The notes under the pieces were generated by a model that saw nothing but the letters and a program-made list of their open reading frames with translations, did no database searches and was not told the DNA's origin. From Labrys okinawensis (GTDB lineage Bacteria > Pseudomonadota > Alphaproteobacteria > Rhizobiales > Labraceae), in the NCBI RefSeq assembly GCF_002982075.1, contig NZ_PUEJ01000008.1:124001-188000 (forward strand): a DNA stretch of 64,000 nt, in the 5' to 3' direction. The position numbers and the translations under genes are program-made. Each line of letters opens with the position of its first letter. The stretch's first letter is position 1. Shown piece after piece: positions 8,791-18,292 of the stretch.

Positions 8791-9740
8791 GGCGCCGCAG
8801 ACCTATCTCTGCTCTCCTCGGCAAGGTACCAGGCATAGGTCTCGGCGAGGCCTTCCTCGAGTCCGATGCGAGGGCGCCAGCCAAGCGCGGCGATACGCGA
8901 TGAATCCATCAGCTTGCGCGGCGTGCCGTCCGGCTTGCTGCGATCATGCCTGGTGCCACCAGCATAGCCGACGACGCGTTTCACCACTTCCAGCAGGTCC
9001 AGGATCGTGATGTCCTGTCCGGCTCCGATATTGATCGGCTTCTCGTCGGAATAGGTCTTGGCGAGGCGCACCAAAGCGTCGGCGCAGTCGTCGACATGCA
9101 GGAATTCGCGCCGGGGCGTGCCGCTGCCCCAGATCTCGATGGAGGGTGCCTCCTGCAGTTTGGCTTCGTGCACCCGCCGGATGAAGGCGGCCAGGACATG
9201 GCTCGACGCCAGATCGAAATTGTCGTGCGGGCCATAGAGATTGCAAGGCATGGCGGCAATGAAGTCGCAGCCATGCTGGCGCCGATAAGCCTGGGCCAGT
9301 TTGACTCCGGCGATCTTGGCGATCGCATACCACTCATTGGTCGGCTCGAGCGGGCCTGACAGGAGCTGGTCTTCATCGATCGGCTGGGCGGCTTCGCGGG
9401 GATAGATGCAGCTCGATCCGAGCATCACCAGTTTGCGGATCCCCGCTCGCGCGGCCGCATGCACGACATTGGTTTCGATGGCGAGGTTGTCGTAGAGGAA
9501 ATCGGCAGGGAGGCTGGCATTGGCGAGGATGCCGCCGACCTTGGCTGCGGCGAGGAAGATCACCTCGGGTTGCGTCCGCTCGATCCAGGCCTCGGTCTCG
9601 GCCTGCCGCCTGAGGTCGAGCTCGGCCCGGCCGGCCGTCAGCAGGGTGCACCCCTCGTTTTGCAGCCGCCGCATCAGGGCGGCCCCGACCATGCCGCGAT
9701 GGCCGGCGACCCAGACCCTTTTGCCTTCCAGCGACATCAT
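8787..9740 (-). CDS. fcl: GDP-L-fucose synthase (epimerase/reductase)
   Basis: This 317-aa extended SDR epimerises and reduces GDP-4-keto-6-deoxymannose to GDP-L-fucose. It shows G13-HRG-MVG19 for NADP, the SSCIYP motif and the catalytic pair Y138-AIA-K142. The start is ambiguous among GTG 9749 and ATGs 9740/9737; I chose 9740 because of a purine-rich stretch upstream. It is convergent with gmd, an unusual layout since these genes are usually in one operon. Its stop codon lies inside an intergenic repeat. Confidence 0.95.
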   Translation of the reverse strand: MMSLEGKRVWVAGHRGMVGAALMRRLQNEGCTLLTAGRAELDLRRQAETEAWIERTQPEVIFLAAAKVGGILANASLPADFLYDNLAIETNVVHAAARAGIRKLVMLGSSCIYPREAAQPIDEDQLLSGPLEPTNEWYAIAKIAGVKLAQAYRRQHGCDFIAAMPCNLYGPHDNFDLASSHVLAAFIRRVHEAKLQEAPSIEIWGSGTPRREFLHVDDCADALVRLAKTYSDEKPINIGAGQDITILDLLEVVKRVVGYAGGTRHDRSKPDGTPRKLMDSSRIAALGWRPRIGLEEGLAETYAWYLAEESRDRSAAP

Positions 9741-9789
9741 GGAGATCACACCCCGTTTCGGTTTCGGCTGCCTCCTCTATAGCAGGACC

Positions 9790-9820
9790 CCAAAAACAAA
9801 AACCCGGCATAAGCCGGGTT
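9790..9820 (-). terminator. terminator of the outer-membrane protein gene
   Basis: On the minus strand, stem AACCCGGC / GCCGGGTT with loop TTAT is followed by TTTGTTTTTGGGG. It lies 25 nt after the stop of the gene at 9845-10582. Confidence 0.85.
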
Positions 9821-9844
9821 CCCGTCGAAATCCGTTTGACCGGA

Positions 9845-10582
9845 TCAGAACTTGTAGCTGACGCCGACCGTCGCGGTCGTCTGGGTCCAGCCGGCCTTGA
9901 CGCTTGGATCAGTGACCACATAGCGCTTCTTCTGGAAGTCGGTGTAGCGCACTTCCACGCGCCCGATCCAGTTCTGGGTGAAGGCATATTCGGCGCCGGC
10001 GCCAATGGTCCAGCCCACATGTGTGTTGGTGTCGCTGGTACCATAGGCGTTGCCGAACAGCTGCCCCCGATCCGACAGCTTGCCTTGCGCAAACGCGACG
10101 CCGCCGGTGGCATAAAGCAGGATGTTGTCGAAGGCATAGCCGGCGCGCAGGCGAACCGAACCCTGCCATTCGCTCTTCATCTGCAGACGGCCAGTCCAGG
10201 AACCACCAGCATAGTTGTAGCGATGGCTGCCCTTGACGTCGGCGTAGTCGATATCGGCTTCGGCACCGACGACGAACTGATTGATCTGGTAATTGTAGCC
10301 GGCATGGGCACCGCCGACGAAGCCGTTCATGTCGAAATGATCGGCTGCGACACTGGTCGGCTGGATGGGGGGCAAAATCGGGCCATTCTCGGAAGAATGA
10401 TTGTCGCTTTCACGACCCCAGCCATAACCGGCGTGCAGGCCGATATAGGGACCGGACCAGTCAAAGGGCGTGTAGGCTGGAGCAACTGGCTCAACGGCCT
10501 GGGGCGCCAGGTCGGCAGCGTTGACGGCACCCGCAAAGAGGGCCACGGCCACCACGGTCGGTGCGAAAACTGCCTTGAACAT
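9845..10582 (-). CDS. Omp25/Omp31-type outer-membrane beta-barrel protein
   Basis: The 245-aa product has a signal peptide with predicted cleavage after residue 22 (GAVNA). A short Pro-rich segment follows, then FDWSGPYIGLHAGYGWG, the usual entry of the small porin-like barrels of Hyphomicrobiales. The remaining sequence alternates strands and ends in aromatic VGVSYKF, the signal for barrel insertion. Such proteins are abundant surface proteins; a transport role is not shown. The ATG at 10582 was taken because the signal peptide starts there, although the frame is open further upstream. A strong terminator follows. Confidence 0.93.
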   Translation of the reverse strand: MFKAVFAPTVVAVALFAGAVNAADLAPQAVEPVAPAYTPFDWSGPYIGLHAGYGWGRESDNHSSENGPILPPIQPTSVAADHFDMNGFVGGAHAGYNYQINQFVVGAEADIDYADVKGSHRYNYAGGSWTGRLQMKSEWQGSVRLRAGYAFDNILLYATGGVAFAQGKLSDRGQLFGNAYGTSDTNTHVGWTIGAGAEYAFTQNWIGRVEVRYTDFQKKRYVVTDPSVKAGWTQTTATVGVSYKF

Positions 10583-10996
10583 GATGCCCCCCGTTCTCGC
10601 CCGGTACCGAGTTTCGTCCGACACCGAAACATTCCTATGTACGAAGCTATGGGAGAGCCGTGATTCCAAGTCAAAGGAATTGCCCGGCGTGTCGGGTGTC
10701 CGCCACATTTTCGCCACGAGATGTGGCGGATGGGTTACAGTATTCCGGTACCGACAACCCAATGCTACCTCTCGCGGCCCAAAAGGGCTCGAAATAATGG
10801 TTCGAGACGCATTTCTGGTGGTGATTCGCGAGGAAAACAAAGGATCTCTGTCGGTGCAGCCTGATTGACAGCCCCCGATCTCCTACCTACAGCTGAACTA
10901 TCGGTTTCCTGAATGGCGCACTGCTCAATTCCGAGCCTCCGGTGACGGACAATGTCGCATCGGAGGCTTTGTTTTATCCAGGACGTTGGACTTGTC
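10583..10996. other. 414-bp divergent intergenic region
   Basis: This is the upstream region of the outer-membrane protein gene and of the glycosyltransferase. It contains a 10-bp-arm palindrome TCCGCCACAT / ATGTGGCGGA at 10699-10730. It also has a plus-strand hairpin (GCCTCCG ... CGGAGGC followed by TTTGTTTT) at about 10938-10974, which could act as a terminator or attenuator before the glycosyltransferase. No gene is seen. Confidence 0.5.
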
Positions 10997-12115
10997 ATGA
11001 TGCACGGCCGGGTGACCATATCGGCGGCGATGATCGTGAAGAACGAGGCCCGCTTCCTGCCGGGATGTCTGGATTCGCTGGCAGGCAGGGTCGATGAGAT
11101 CGTCGTGGTCGATACCGGTTCGACCGACGGAACGATCGAAATCGCCGAGCAGGCGGGCGTGCACCTTCTGCACCAGGCCTGGCGAGGCGACTTCGCCGGC
11201 CCCCGCAATTTCGGCCTCGATCATGTTCGAACCGGCTGGGTGCTCTATATCGATGCCGATGAGCGCCTCGGCTTGCCGCGTGGCGGCCGCCTTGCGGACT
11301 ATATCGACCCCGTGGCCGTCGCCGGTTTCGTCCGTTTCCGGCCCAAGACCAATTTCACCCGCTATCGCGAATGGCGCTTGTTCCGGGCCGATCGGCGTAT
11401 CCGCTTCGCAGGCATGATCCACGAGACGGCGGTACCTGCCATCAAGGCGGTGGGCCGGCTGGAGGGCTGGCCGGTGGTGCAGACCGATGTCGAGATCGAT
11501 CATCTGGGCTATGACGGCGACATCTCGCACAAACATCCGCGCAATCTGGCTTTGCTGGAGCAGGCCCTGCCGGGCGATCCGGACCGGCTGTTCTACTGGC
11601 ATCATCTGGCCGAAACCTATGCCGGGCTCGGCCGGTGGGAAGAGGCGGAGAAGGCCGCCCGGCAAGGCCTCGAACGGACCGAGGGACAGGACGACGACAA
11701 TCGCAGCGCGACCGCGAGCCTTCTTCATCAATTTCTGGTGCGGTCCGAACTGCGGCAGGGACGCGATCCCACCGGCCTGATCGCTTCGGCGCTGGCGCGC
11801 GAACCCGACGACTATGCCCTGCATTTCCTCAAGGGCCATGCTCTCCTTGCGATCGGCCAGGCGGAGGAGGCCCTCGAGGTCGCGCAACTCCTGCGGGGCA
11901 TCGATCCGGACCGGCTACCCGACGGCTGGCTCGCCTTCGACCGGGCCCTGTTCGCGGACAAAGCTTGCGAATTGGCGGCGCTGGCCTGTCTCGATCTTGG
12001 CCGGCATACCGAGGCGGGCGGGTATTTCGCCGAAGCCTCGCGCCTCGCGCCCGGCGTGCTGGCCTATCGCGTCAAAGCTGCGGCCTTTGGCGGCATCGTG
12101 CCTGTGGACCAGTGA
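10997..12115 (+). CDS. family 2 glycosyltransferase with C-terminal helical-repeat region
   Basis: This 372-aa protein begins with a GT-A fold: AAMIVKNEARFL, V-D39-TGSTDGT and the metal-binding D86-A-D88-E. These mark an inverting GT2 enzyme that transfers a sugar from a nucleotide donor. From about residue 175 the sequence turns into TPR-like helix pairs (YWHHLAETYAGLGRWEEAEK, YALHFLKGHALLAIGQAEEA), as in GT2 proteins that dock on protein partners. The ATG at 10997 was chosen where the conserved fold starts. A second gene for an ATP-grasp protein follows after 12 nt, so the two are probably co-transcribed. Substrate unknown. Confidence 0.88.
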   Translation: MMHGRVTISAAMIVKNEARFLPGCLDSLAGRVDEIVVVDTGSTDGTIEIAEQAGVHLLHQAWRGDFAGPRNFGLDHVRTGWVLYIDADERLGLPRGGRLADYIDPVAVAGFVRFRPKTNFTRYREWRLFRADRRIRFAGMIHETAVPAIKAVGRLEGWPVVQTDVEIDHLGYDGDISHKHPRNLALLEQALPGDPDRLFYWHHLAETYAGLGRWEEAEKAARQGLERTEGQDDDNRSATASLLHQFLVRSELRQGRDPTGLIASALAREPDDYALHFLKGHALLAIGQAEEALEVAQLLRGIDPDRLPDGWLAFDRALFADKACELAALACLDLGRHTEAGGYFAEASRLAPGVLAYRVKAAAFGGIVPVDQ

Positions 12116-12127
12116 GGGCCATTTCGG

Positions 12128-13060
12128 ATGGAACCGACCCGCAATCTCGTGCTGGTGCATAGCCAGGGCTGGCAAAGCGTCGCCGATTTCGAGGCCATCA
12201 AGGGCTTCGTCCAGGAGATGGCGCCGGACATCGAGGTGTTCATCGCTTCCAACGATGCCCCGTCTTCCTATACGCGCAAGAAGGCTGCGGCGCGGCCTGC
12301 CCTGATCTTCTCGCCGATACGGCTGCAGCGCTTCAAGCCGGACAGGGGCAGGATCTATCAGGGCCAGCCGATGTCGAAACTCGCCGAGGTGCAGCGGTTG
12401 GCGGCGGCCGGCGTGCCGGTACCGCCTTTCGAGGAGATCCGCCCCGACACGGTGCTCTCGCCCGAGACCTACGGTCCCCTGGTCGTGGTCAAGCCATCCT
12501 ACCCCTTCGCATCCTGGGGCCAGGGGGTCGAACTCCAGCACAGGGGCAAGGTGCGCTACCGGCCACCGGAGGACTATCCGCCCGACCATCCCGGGCGGCA
12601 GGGACCGATGATCGCGCAGAAATTCATCGATTGCGGGCATGCCATGACTTGCCGCGTCCTGACCCTGTTCGGCGAGACCATCTTCACCTTCGGGCGTGAA
12701 TCCACCAGGCCGCTGGCGCTCGACCTAGGCAGGGAGACCTATGACGTGGCCGATTTCATGCCGGCACCGCCGGACAATTTCGTCTACGCCACCCATGAGC
12801 CCGACATCCTCGCCCTGGCGGCGCAGGCCTACCGGGCCATGCCGGAAGTGGCGCTGCAGGCCTGCGACATCCTGCGGGCGCAGACCGGCGAGCTCTACAT
12901 CATCGAGGTCAATCCGGGTGGAGGCACCTGGATGTTTTCCAGCAAGCTGGCCGATCGCTATCGCGAACGCCTCGGAGTCGAAGACCTGACGGCGGAATTC
13001 GATGCCTTTCGCACCTGTGCCCGCCTGCTGGTGGAACGCACCCGGGCCGAGGCGGAATAG
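12128..13060 (+). CDS. ATP-grasp domain protein of unknown substrate
   Basis: This 310-aa protein shows the ATP-grasp plan. After an N-terminal Rossmann-like part, a linker KLAEVQRLAAAGVPVPP leads to a lysine strand (VVV-K122-PSYPFASWGQG, the phosphate-binding loop region). The metal-binding end is IIE260-V-N262-PGGGTW. Enzymes of this class join a carboxylate to an amine or thiol through an acyl-phosphate. No specific family is recognised. It follows a glycosyltransferase with a 12-nt gap, so it may act on the same glycan or peptide product, which is inference. Confidence 0.82.
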   Translation: MEPTRNLVLVHSQGWQSVADFEAIKGFVQEMAPDIEVFIASNDAPSSYTRKKAAARPALIFSPIRLQRFKPDRGRIYQGQPMSKLAEVQRLAAAGVPVPPFEEIRPDTVLSPETYGPLVVVKPSYPFASWGQGVELQHRGKVRYRPPEDYPPDHPGRQGPMIAQKFIDCGHAMTCRVLTLFGETIFTFGRESTRPLALDLGRETYDVADFMPAPPDNFVYATHEPDILALAAQAYRAMPEVALQACDILRAQTGELYIIEVNPGGGTWMFSSKLADRYRERLGVEDLTAEFDAFRTCARLLVERTRAEAE

Positions 13061-13087
13061 GCAAAGTCATGCTCGATGGTGAAGGCG

Positions 13088-15451
13088 TTATGCCTCCCTT
13101 TCGCCGAGGGTGGACCGCACGCGCAGCCAATGCAGCAGCAGGGCCGCGCCGAGGAAGGCGGTTCCACCGAGATCGGCCCAGGCATCGGCAGCCAGCAGCA
13201 GGGCGCCGCCGATGGTGGCCAGGATGCGTTCGAACGCATTGGCATGGCGCAGGGCATAGCCGGTGGCGCCCATGGCGAGGCCGACAAGCGCGAGGCAGGA
13301 GGTGGCGGTGGTCAGCAGCACCTGCAGCCATTCAGCGAGATCGGCGGGCCAGCCGCCGCCGGGGGCGAGCATGAGCAGCCGCAGGCCGTCTGGCGTCAGG
13401 CAGAACATGAAGGGGACCAGAAAGGCCGGCAGCGTGTATTTCCAGGCCTGGATCATGGTGCGGAAGGGCGTGCCGCCGGTGATCGCTGCCGCGGCGAAGG
13501 GCGCCAGTGCCGTCGGCGGAGAGACGTCCGCCAGCACCGCGTAGTAGAACATGAACATATGGGCGGCCGGCTCCGGCACGCCGACGCCGGTCAGCGCCGG
13601 CACCAGCATCACGGCCGCAATGATGTAGCTCGCCGTCACCGGCACGGCAGTACCGAGGATCCACATGGCGATGGCGGCGAGGATGATCACCACCACCCGT
13701 TCGCCTCCGCCGAGCGTGACGATGATCGAGGAGATGGTCAGGCCAAGACCCGTGAGATTGACGACGGAGACGATGATGCCGGCGCAGGCGCAGATCGAGG
13801 CGATGCCGAGTACCGAGCGCGAACCGTCGATCAGGGCCTCGATCATGCGCGTGGCGGCAGGATCCGGTGCGCGCCCGGCGCGCAGGGCCAGCCAGGCTTC
13901 GAGGCCGGAGGCGAGCGTGGCCGCTGCCATGCCCCAGAAGACGCATACAGAGATGCGCCCGTCGAAGAGATTGACCAGGCCGAACCGAGCCGACAGGCCG
14001 GACACGCCGAAACCATAGGCGGCGAGGCCCGCGATCACGCCGATGGCGAAGGCGCGCGGTGTCACCAACCGGCTGTGCTCGCGGATCATCGACAGGCCGA
14101 AGGCGATGGCGATCGACCAGAACACCGCCAGGAAGGAGGTGAAGCCGAGGATGAGGAAGACGGCGATCGCGCCGAGCGAGAGGAAGTGATAGCCCTCGCT
14201 CACCGTCAACTGCCACAGCGAAGCGTCGGAGGTCTTCACCGGCGTGACCTTGAGGCGGCGGGCGTCGGCCTCCGTCATCAGCCAGCATGAGAGGTAATAT
14301 AGTAAGGTCGGAATGATGGCGTAGATCAGGATGTCGAGATAGTCGACATTGAGATATTCGGCGATGATGAAGGCCGCAGCCCCGAGCGTCGGCGGCGACA
14401 GGGTGGCACCGATCCCGGCCGCCGAAAGCATGCCGCCGGCGACGTTGGGCGTATAGCCCGAGCGCCGCAGCATCGGCCAGGCGAGCGAGGCGATGGTCAC
14501 CGTGGTGGCGACGCCCGAGCCCGACACCGTACCGAGCAGGAAGCCCGAGGTCACGACGGCGCGGCCGGGGGCGGAGGGCGAGGGCTTCTTGCCGAACAGG
14601 GCGAAGGCCCAGTCGATGAAGAATTTACCGGCGCCGCCTCGTTCCAGCACCGCACCATAGATGGTGAACAGGATGATGAAGGTCGCGGCCACGTCGAGCG
14701 GCGTCGAGAACAGGCCCTCCAGCGTCAGGGCGTTCTGGCCGATGATGCGCTGCAGGGAGAAACCGCGATGGTCGAAGGGCTCCGGGATATAGGGCCCGAA
14801 ATAGCAGTAGATCAGGAAGAAGATGGCGATGGCCGGCAGGATCCAACCTACGGTGCGGCGGGTCGCTTCCAGGACCAGCAGGATCAGCGCCCCGCCGAGT
14901 ACCAGTTCTTCCGGCGTCGGGCGGGTCGGGCGGGCCTTGTAGTCCTCGATGGTAAGGCACAGCACCAGCGCCGTGCCGATACAGAGCGCGACCAGGATCC
15001 AGTCGAGCACGCGGGTGTCGATCAGCAGCCGGCTGCGTGTCGCCAACGGCATCAGGGCGAAACACAGGCCGATCACGAGGAGCTGCAACGCCGCCGGCAG
15101 GCTGCGGGCGAAGATGCCGCTCTGCGTTGCCAAAGCGAGGCAGGCGAGAGCGCCGATGAGCCCGGCGAGCCATTCCTCGATCGAGGCGGGGCGCGGCGTG
15201 CGGTCACGCACCAGCGGAAAGAGAGCGAAGACCAGTGCCAGTACGATGGCCAGGAAGCTGACGCGGTAGATCGTGGTGTTGACGGCGAATTGCGTCCAGT
15301 AGAGCACATAGGCCGAGAGGCCGAAGAGCGAAAGGCCGGTCACCCGCCCGAGCCAGCCGGACAGATGCGCCGCCGGGCCGCCCTCATTGTCGGAGGAGAG
15401 CCGCTCGAATTCCTCTTCGGTCAGCTCGACCCTGGTTTCGGTTTCACGCAT
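13088..15451 (-). CDS. TRAP transporter fused permease (small plus large subunit)
   Basis: This 787-aa integral membrane protein combines a DctQ-like N-terminal set of helices and a DctM-like large subunit in one chain. Typical sequence includes GFLLGTVSGSGVATTVTIAS and MFMFYYAVLADVSPPTALAP. TRAP carriers import organic acids using a sodium gradient and a periplasmic receptor. The receptor gene lies immediately upstream on the same strand (115 nt gap). The start at 15451 is the first Met, with AGG close upstream. Length and fusion match the permeases that partner TAXI-type receptors. Substrate is not evident. Confidence 0.94.
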   Translation of the reverse strand: MRETETRVELTEEEFERLSSDNEGGPAAHLSGWLGRVTGLSLFGLSAYVLYWTQFAVNTTIYRVSFLAIVLALVFALFPLVRDRTPRPASIEEWLAGLIGALACLALATQSGIFARSLPAALQLLVIGLCFALMPLATRSRLLIDTRVLDWILVALCIGTALVLCLTIEDYKARPTRPTPEELVLGGALILLVLEATRRTVGWILPAIAIFFLIYCYFGPYIPEPFDHRGFSLQRIIGQNALTLEGLFSTPLDVAATFIILFTIYGAVLERGGAGKFFIDWAFALFGKKPSPSAPGRAVVTSGFLLGTVSGSGVATTVTIASLAWPMLRRSGYTPNVAGGMLSAAGIGATLSPPTLGAAAFIIAEYLNVDYLDILIYAIIPTLLYYLSCWLMTEADARRLKVTPVKTSDASLWQLTVSEGYHFLSLGAIAVFLILGFTSFLAVFWSIAIAFGLSMIREHSRLVTPRAFAIGVIAGLAAYGFGVSGLSARFGLVNLFDGRISVCVFWGMAAATLASGLEAWLALRAGRAPDPAATRMIEALIDGSRSVLGIASICACAGIIVSVVNLTGLGLTISSIIVTLGGGERVVVIILAAIAMWILGTAVPVTASYIIAAVMLVPALTGVGVPEPAAHMFMFYYAVLADVSPPTALAPFAAAAITGGTPFRTMIQAWKYTLPAFLVPFMFCLTPDGLRLLMLAPGGGWPADLAEWLQVLLTTATSCLALVGLAMGATGYALRHANAFERILATIGGALLLAADAWADLGGTAFLGAALLLHWLRVRSTLGEREA

Positions 15452-15566
15452 GGAGCCTGATTGACTTTGCTGGGGAATCTTTCCGGGATCGCAGGCTTCC
15501 AGCCCCCTTTGGAAACCGCCGCGTTCGCAAGTGAAAGAGCCGAAGGGATGCCGGCGATCCCAGGGA

Positions 15567-16550
15567 CTACTTCAGCACGCCCTTGGCCTTGTAGTAAGCC
15601 TCCGCCGCCGGATGGAAGGGCACGGCCGTCTTGGTCGCGGCGGTGGCAAGCGAGAGCTTGCGGGCTTCGGGATGCACCTTGTGGACCTCGTCGAGATTGT
15701 TGAAGAGGCCGTCCAGCATGGTGGTGATCAGGCTGTCCTCGGCCTTGGCCGAGACGATCAGGACATTGGCGATGCCGAGGCCCGCGACATCGCCGCTCAA
15801 GCCGGCATAGGCATCCTTCTTGAGGAGGAAGGGGCGGTAGAGGCCGGGATATTTCTTCTCGACCACGGCGAGTTCCGCATCGGCCGGGATGAAGGAGATC
15901 GGCGGCTGGCCGGTGGTCGCGAGGTCGCGCACCGCCGAGGTCGGTACGCCGCCGATCCAGAAGAAGGCGGCGACCTTGCCGTCCTTCAGCGCGCCGACCG
16001 ATTCGGCCACGCCGAGATTGTCGCGTGTCACGTCGGTCTTGGGATCGAGCCCGGCCGCGGCCAGGACGCGGTCCGCGATCGATTCGGTAGAAGAGCCGGC
16101 CGAGCCGATGGAAACGCGCTTGCCTTTGAGATCGGCGATGCGGTTGATGCCGGCATCCTTGCTCGCCACCACATGCAGGAAGGAATCGTAGAGCACGGCG
16201 AGCACCGCGACATCCTGCTTGCCGTCCTGCTCATAGGCACCCAGACCGTTGATCGCGTCATAGGTGGAATCGAGGGTGGAAAAACCAAGCTCCGCCTCGC
16301 CGGCATGCAGCAGCTTGGCATTATCGACCGAACCGCCGGTGACTTGGGCCGTTGCCTGCAGATTGGGGACTTTCTCGGAGAAGATTTTGGCGAGGCCGCC
16401 GCCATAGGGATAGAAAACCCCGCCAGTGCCGCCGGTGGCGACCACCATGCGAACACGCTTTTGGGCCCTTGCAGGCGCCGAGAGGGCCGTCAAAACAAGT
16501 CCGGCGCCGGCGGAAAGCAGGCCGCGACGGTTGAGGAGCATGGCGGACAT
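15567..16550 (-). CDS. TAXI family TRAP transporter solute-binding protein
   Basis: The 327-aa product has an N-terminal signal (about residues 1-29, ending APARA; the N-terminal NRRGLL could be a Tat-type motif). A mature domain then starts with VRMVVATGGTGGVFYPYGGG, the signature of the TAXI receptor family. Later KGKRVSIGSAGSSTES and VAAFFWIGGVPTSAV match the ligand cleft. It delivers its ligand to the fused permease encoded next on the same strand. AGGGAG 6 nt before the ATG at 16550 supports the start. Members bind glutamate, oxoglutarate or other acids; which one here is unknown. Confidence 0.94.
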   Translation of the reverse strand: MSAMLLNRRGLLSAGAGLVLTALSAPARAQKRVRMVVATGGTGGVFYPYGGGLAKIFSEKVPNLQATAQVTGGSVDNAKLLHAGEAELGFSTLDSTYDAINGLGAYEQDGKQDVAVLAVLYDSFLHVVASKDAGINRIADLKGKRVSIGSAGSSTESIADRVLAAAGLDPKTDVTRDNLGVAESVGALKDGKVAAFFWIGGVPTSAVRDLATTGQPPISFIPADAELAVVEKKYPGLYRPFLLKKDAYAGLSGDVAGLGIANVLIVSAKAEDSLITTMLDGLFNNLDEVHKVHPEARKLSLATAATKTAVPFHPAAEAYYKAKGVLK

Positions 16551-16698
16551 GTGGTTCTCCCTGAATGATGTTCGTTATGGTTGAGGCAGATCATAGGGAG
16601 CAATCGCCGATCTGCAAGCATGCTCCGCCGGCCTGCCGAAACGCTACGGCAATCGGCGGGCATTTCATGGGAGGGATGGCAGGCCCGGCGGATCTTCC

Positions 16699-17442
16699 TC
16701 ACGAAGGCCGGCCGCCCTCCCTGGCGATTGATTCGTGATTGCGCAGCACGAGCTGGCCGAGGCCGTGCTTGGCGGACAGGCGGCCGAGATTGGCCTGGCG
16801 GGCGGCGAGATTGACGGCGGCCGAGACGCTGTCGTCCCTGGCCGAGATGCGCACGGCATTACCCTGGGGGCCGGAGAATGGCACGCCGGCGGCGAACAGG
16901 CGCAGATACCAGTCCCAATCCCAGTAATAGGGCAGCTTGTCGTCGAACGGGCCGAGATTCTGGTGCAGGCTGCGCGGATAGATCACGCCTGACACCAACA
17001 GGCGGTTGTCGCGGCGGATGGCTTCGGCATCGGCATGGGCCTCGAAGGCGAGTTCGCTGCCGGCATCGGCACGCTGGCCCTCGGCAACGATGCGGCCGGA
17101 GGCATAGAGGAGGCCACGGCTGTCGGACTTGGCGAGCATACGCTCGAGATGGTCAGGTTCTGCCCACCAGTCGTCGTCATCGAGGAAGGCGATGCGCCGG
17201 CCTCGCGCTGCGGCCACGCCGAGATTGCGGGCCGGAACCTGGCCGCTGCCCCCGCTGAGCAGGGCCTGCAGGTGATCGAGGCCGAGGTCCTCCGCCAGCC
17301 GCGCCCCTCTGCCGTCGCCGTCATCCACCACGACGAGCTCGAAATCCCGGAAGGATTGAGCCTGTGCCGAGGCCAGCGCCCGCTGCAGGAGTTCAGGCCG
17401 GTCTTTGGTGGGGATGATGATGCTGAGTTCAGGCTGGGACAT
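16699..17442 (-). CDS. family 2 glycosyltransferase, 247 aa
   Basis: A compact GT2 domain with LSIIIPTKDRPELLQRAL at the N-terminus, FELVVVDDGDGRG, and the metal-binding stretch FLDDDDWWAEPD. The acceptor region ends with YYWDWDWYLRLFAAG, typical of enzymes of the rhamnosyl- or glucosyl-transferase type. The frame is open to a GTG at 17466; I used the ATG at 17442 because the conserved strand starts there. It stands alone between the TRAP receptor and the transglycosylase. Donor and acceptor cannot be told. Confidence 0.9.
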   Translation of the reverse strand: MSQPELSIIIPTKDRPELLQRALASAQAQSFRDFELVVVDDGDGRGARLAEDLGLDHLQALLSGGSGQVPARNLGVAAARGRRIAFLDDDDWWAEPDHLERMLAKSDSRGLLYASGRIVAEGQRADAGSELAFEAHADAEAIRRDNRLLVSGVIYPRSLHQNLGPFDDKLPYYWDWDWYLRLFAAGVPFSGPQGNAVRISARDDSVSAAVNLAARQANLGRLSAKHGLGQLVLRNHESIAREGGRPS

Positions 17443-17510
17443 GTCGGTTTTGGTGCGAGGTGCCACCGGAGATCGAAAAGCCTTCCCCGACGCGCGGAGA
17501 AGGCGCCTCC

Positions 17511-18290
17511 TCAGCGGCTGGGCTTGCCCTTGATCAGATGCGGCAGCATGCCCTTGCGCTTGGCCTCGTAATAGTAGCCGCTGGAATAGAGCCGCACCGC
17601 CCGCTCCGGGCTGCCGCCCGAGACGCGCCAGGCATTGGCGAGATAGGCGGCGCCATAGGTGAGGTTGGTATCGGCGTCGAACAGGCCGGCGGCGCCGCCC
17701 TGATATCCCATGCCGCGGGCGGTATCGAGCCGCATCTGCATCAGGCCGAGATAGGGGCCGTTGCGCGCGCCGGGATTGAAGCCGCTTTCACGCTTGACCA
17801 CCCGGCGCAACAGGCTCTCGGGCACGTTGTAGCGGGCGGCATGCTTGGTGATGAGGGAATCGACATCGCCGATGGGTTTGAGATTCAAAGGCTCGGCGGC
17901 GGCTTTCTGCACGGCTGCCGGTGCTGCCGTCGGGATGCTGGCAGTCTGGATCTCGGCTTCGGGCGCGGGGGGAACCGCCAGGCTGGCCCCCGCTATGTCG
18001 CGCGGGCGGGTGGGCGGCAGGGGGATGGCGGCAAGCGTGGTTTCGCCCGCTTTCACCGCTTCGGGAGCGGCGGCAACGGCCGCGGCCGTGGTGCCGGTAC
18101 GCCTGGCGCGCTTTTCGAGCTTGGCCTTGGCCTTGAGGACCGGGCCGGGCGCTGCAACCGCCACGGCCTGCGAGGGGGCTTGTTGGACCTGTGTCTGCGC
18201 CTGTGCCAGACCGGGGAAGGTGAGGAAGCCGATTGTCACACAGCCGGCCAGCGCAAATTCAAGGTTTCTCAAGCGTCTCGTCTCCGCCAT
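17511..18290 (-). CDS. lytic transglycosylase (SLT domain), secreted
   Basis: This 259-aa protein has a signal peptide (to about residue 31, LAQA) and then an Ala/Pro/Lys-rich linker (residues 35-135). A C-terminal SLT domain follows, with catalytic E168 in VVKRESGFNP and the GLMQMRLDTARGMG motif. It cleaves peptidoglycan glycan chains in the periplasm. The start ATG at 18290 directly follows the stop of the aldehyde dehydrogenase gene (TGA-GG-ATG), so its translation is probably coupled. The frame is open upstream inside the dehydrogenase gene, but the signal peptide fixes the start. Confidence 0.92.
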   Translation of the reverse strand: MAETRRLRNLEFALAGCVTIGFLTFPGLAQAQTQVQQAPSQAVAVAAPGPVLKAKAKLEKRARRTGTTAAAVAAAPEAVKAGETTLAAIPLPPTRPRDIAGASLAVPPAPEAEIQTASIPTAAPAAVQKAAAEPLNLKPIGDVDSLITKHAARYNVPESLLRRVVKRESGFNPGARNGPYLGLMQMRLDTARGMGYQGGAAGLFDADTNLTYGAAYLANAWRVSGGSPERAVRLYSSGYYYEAKRKGMLPHLIKGKPSR

Positions 18291-18292
18291 CC

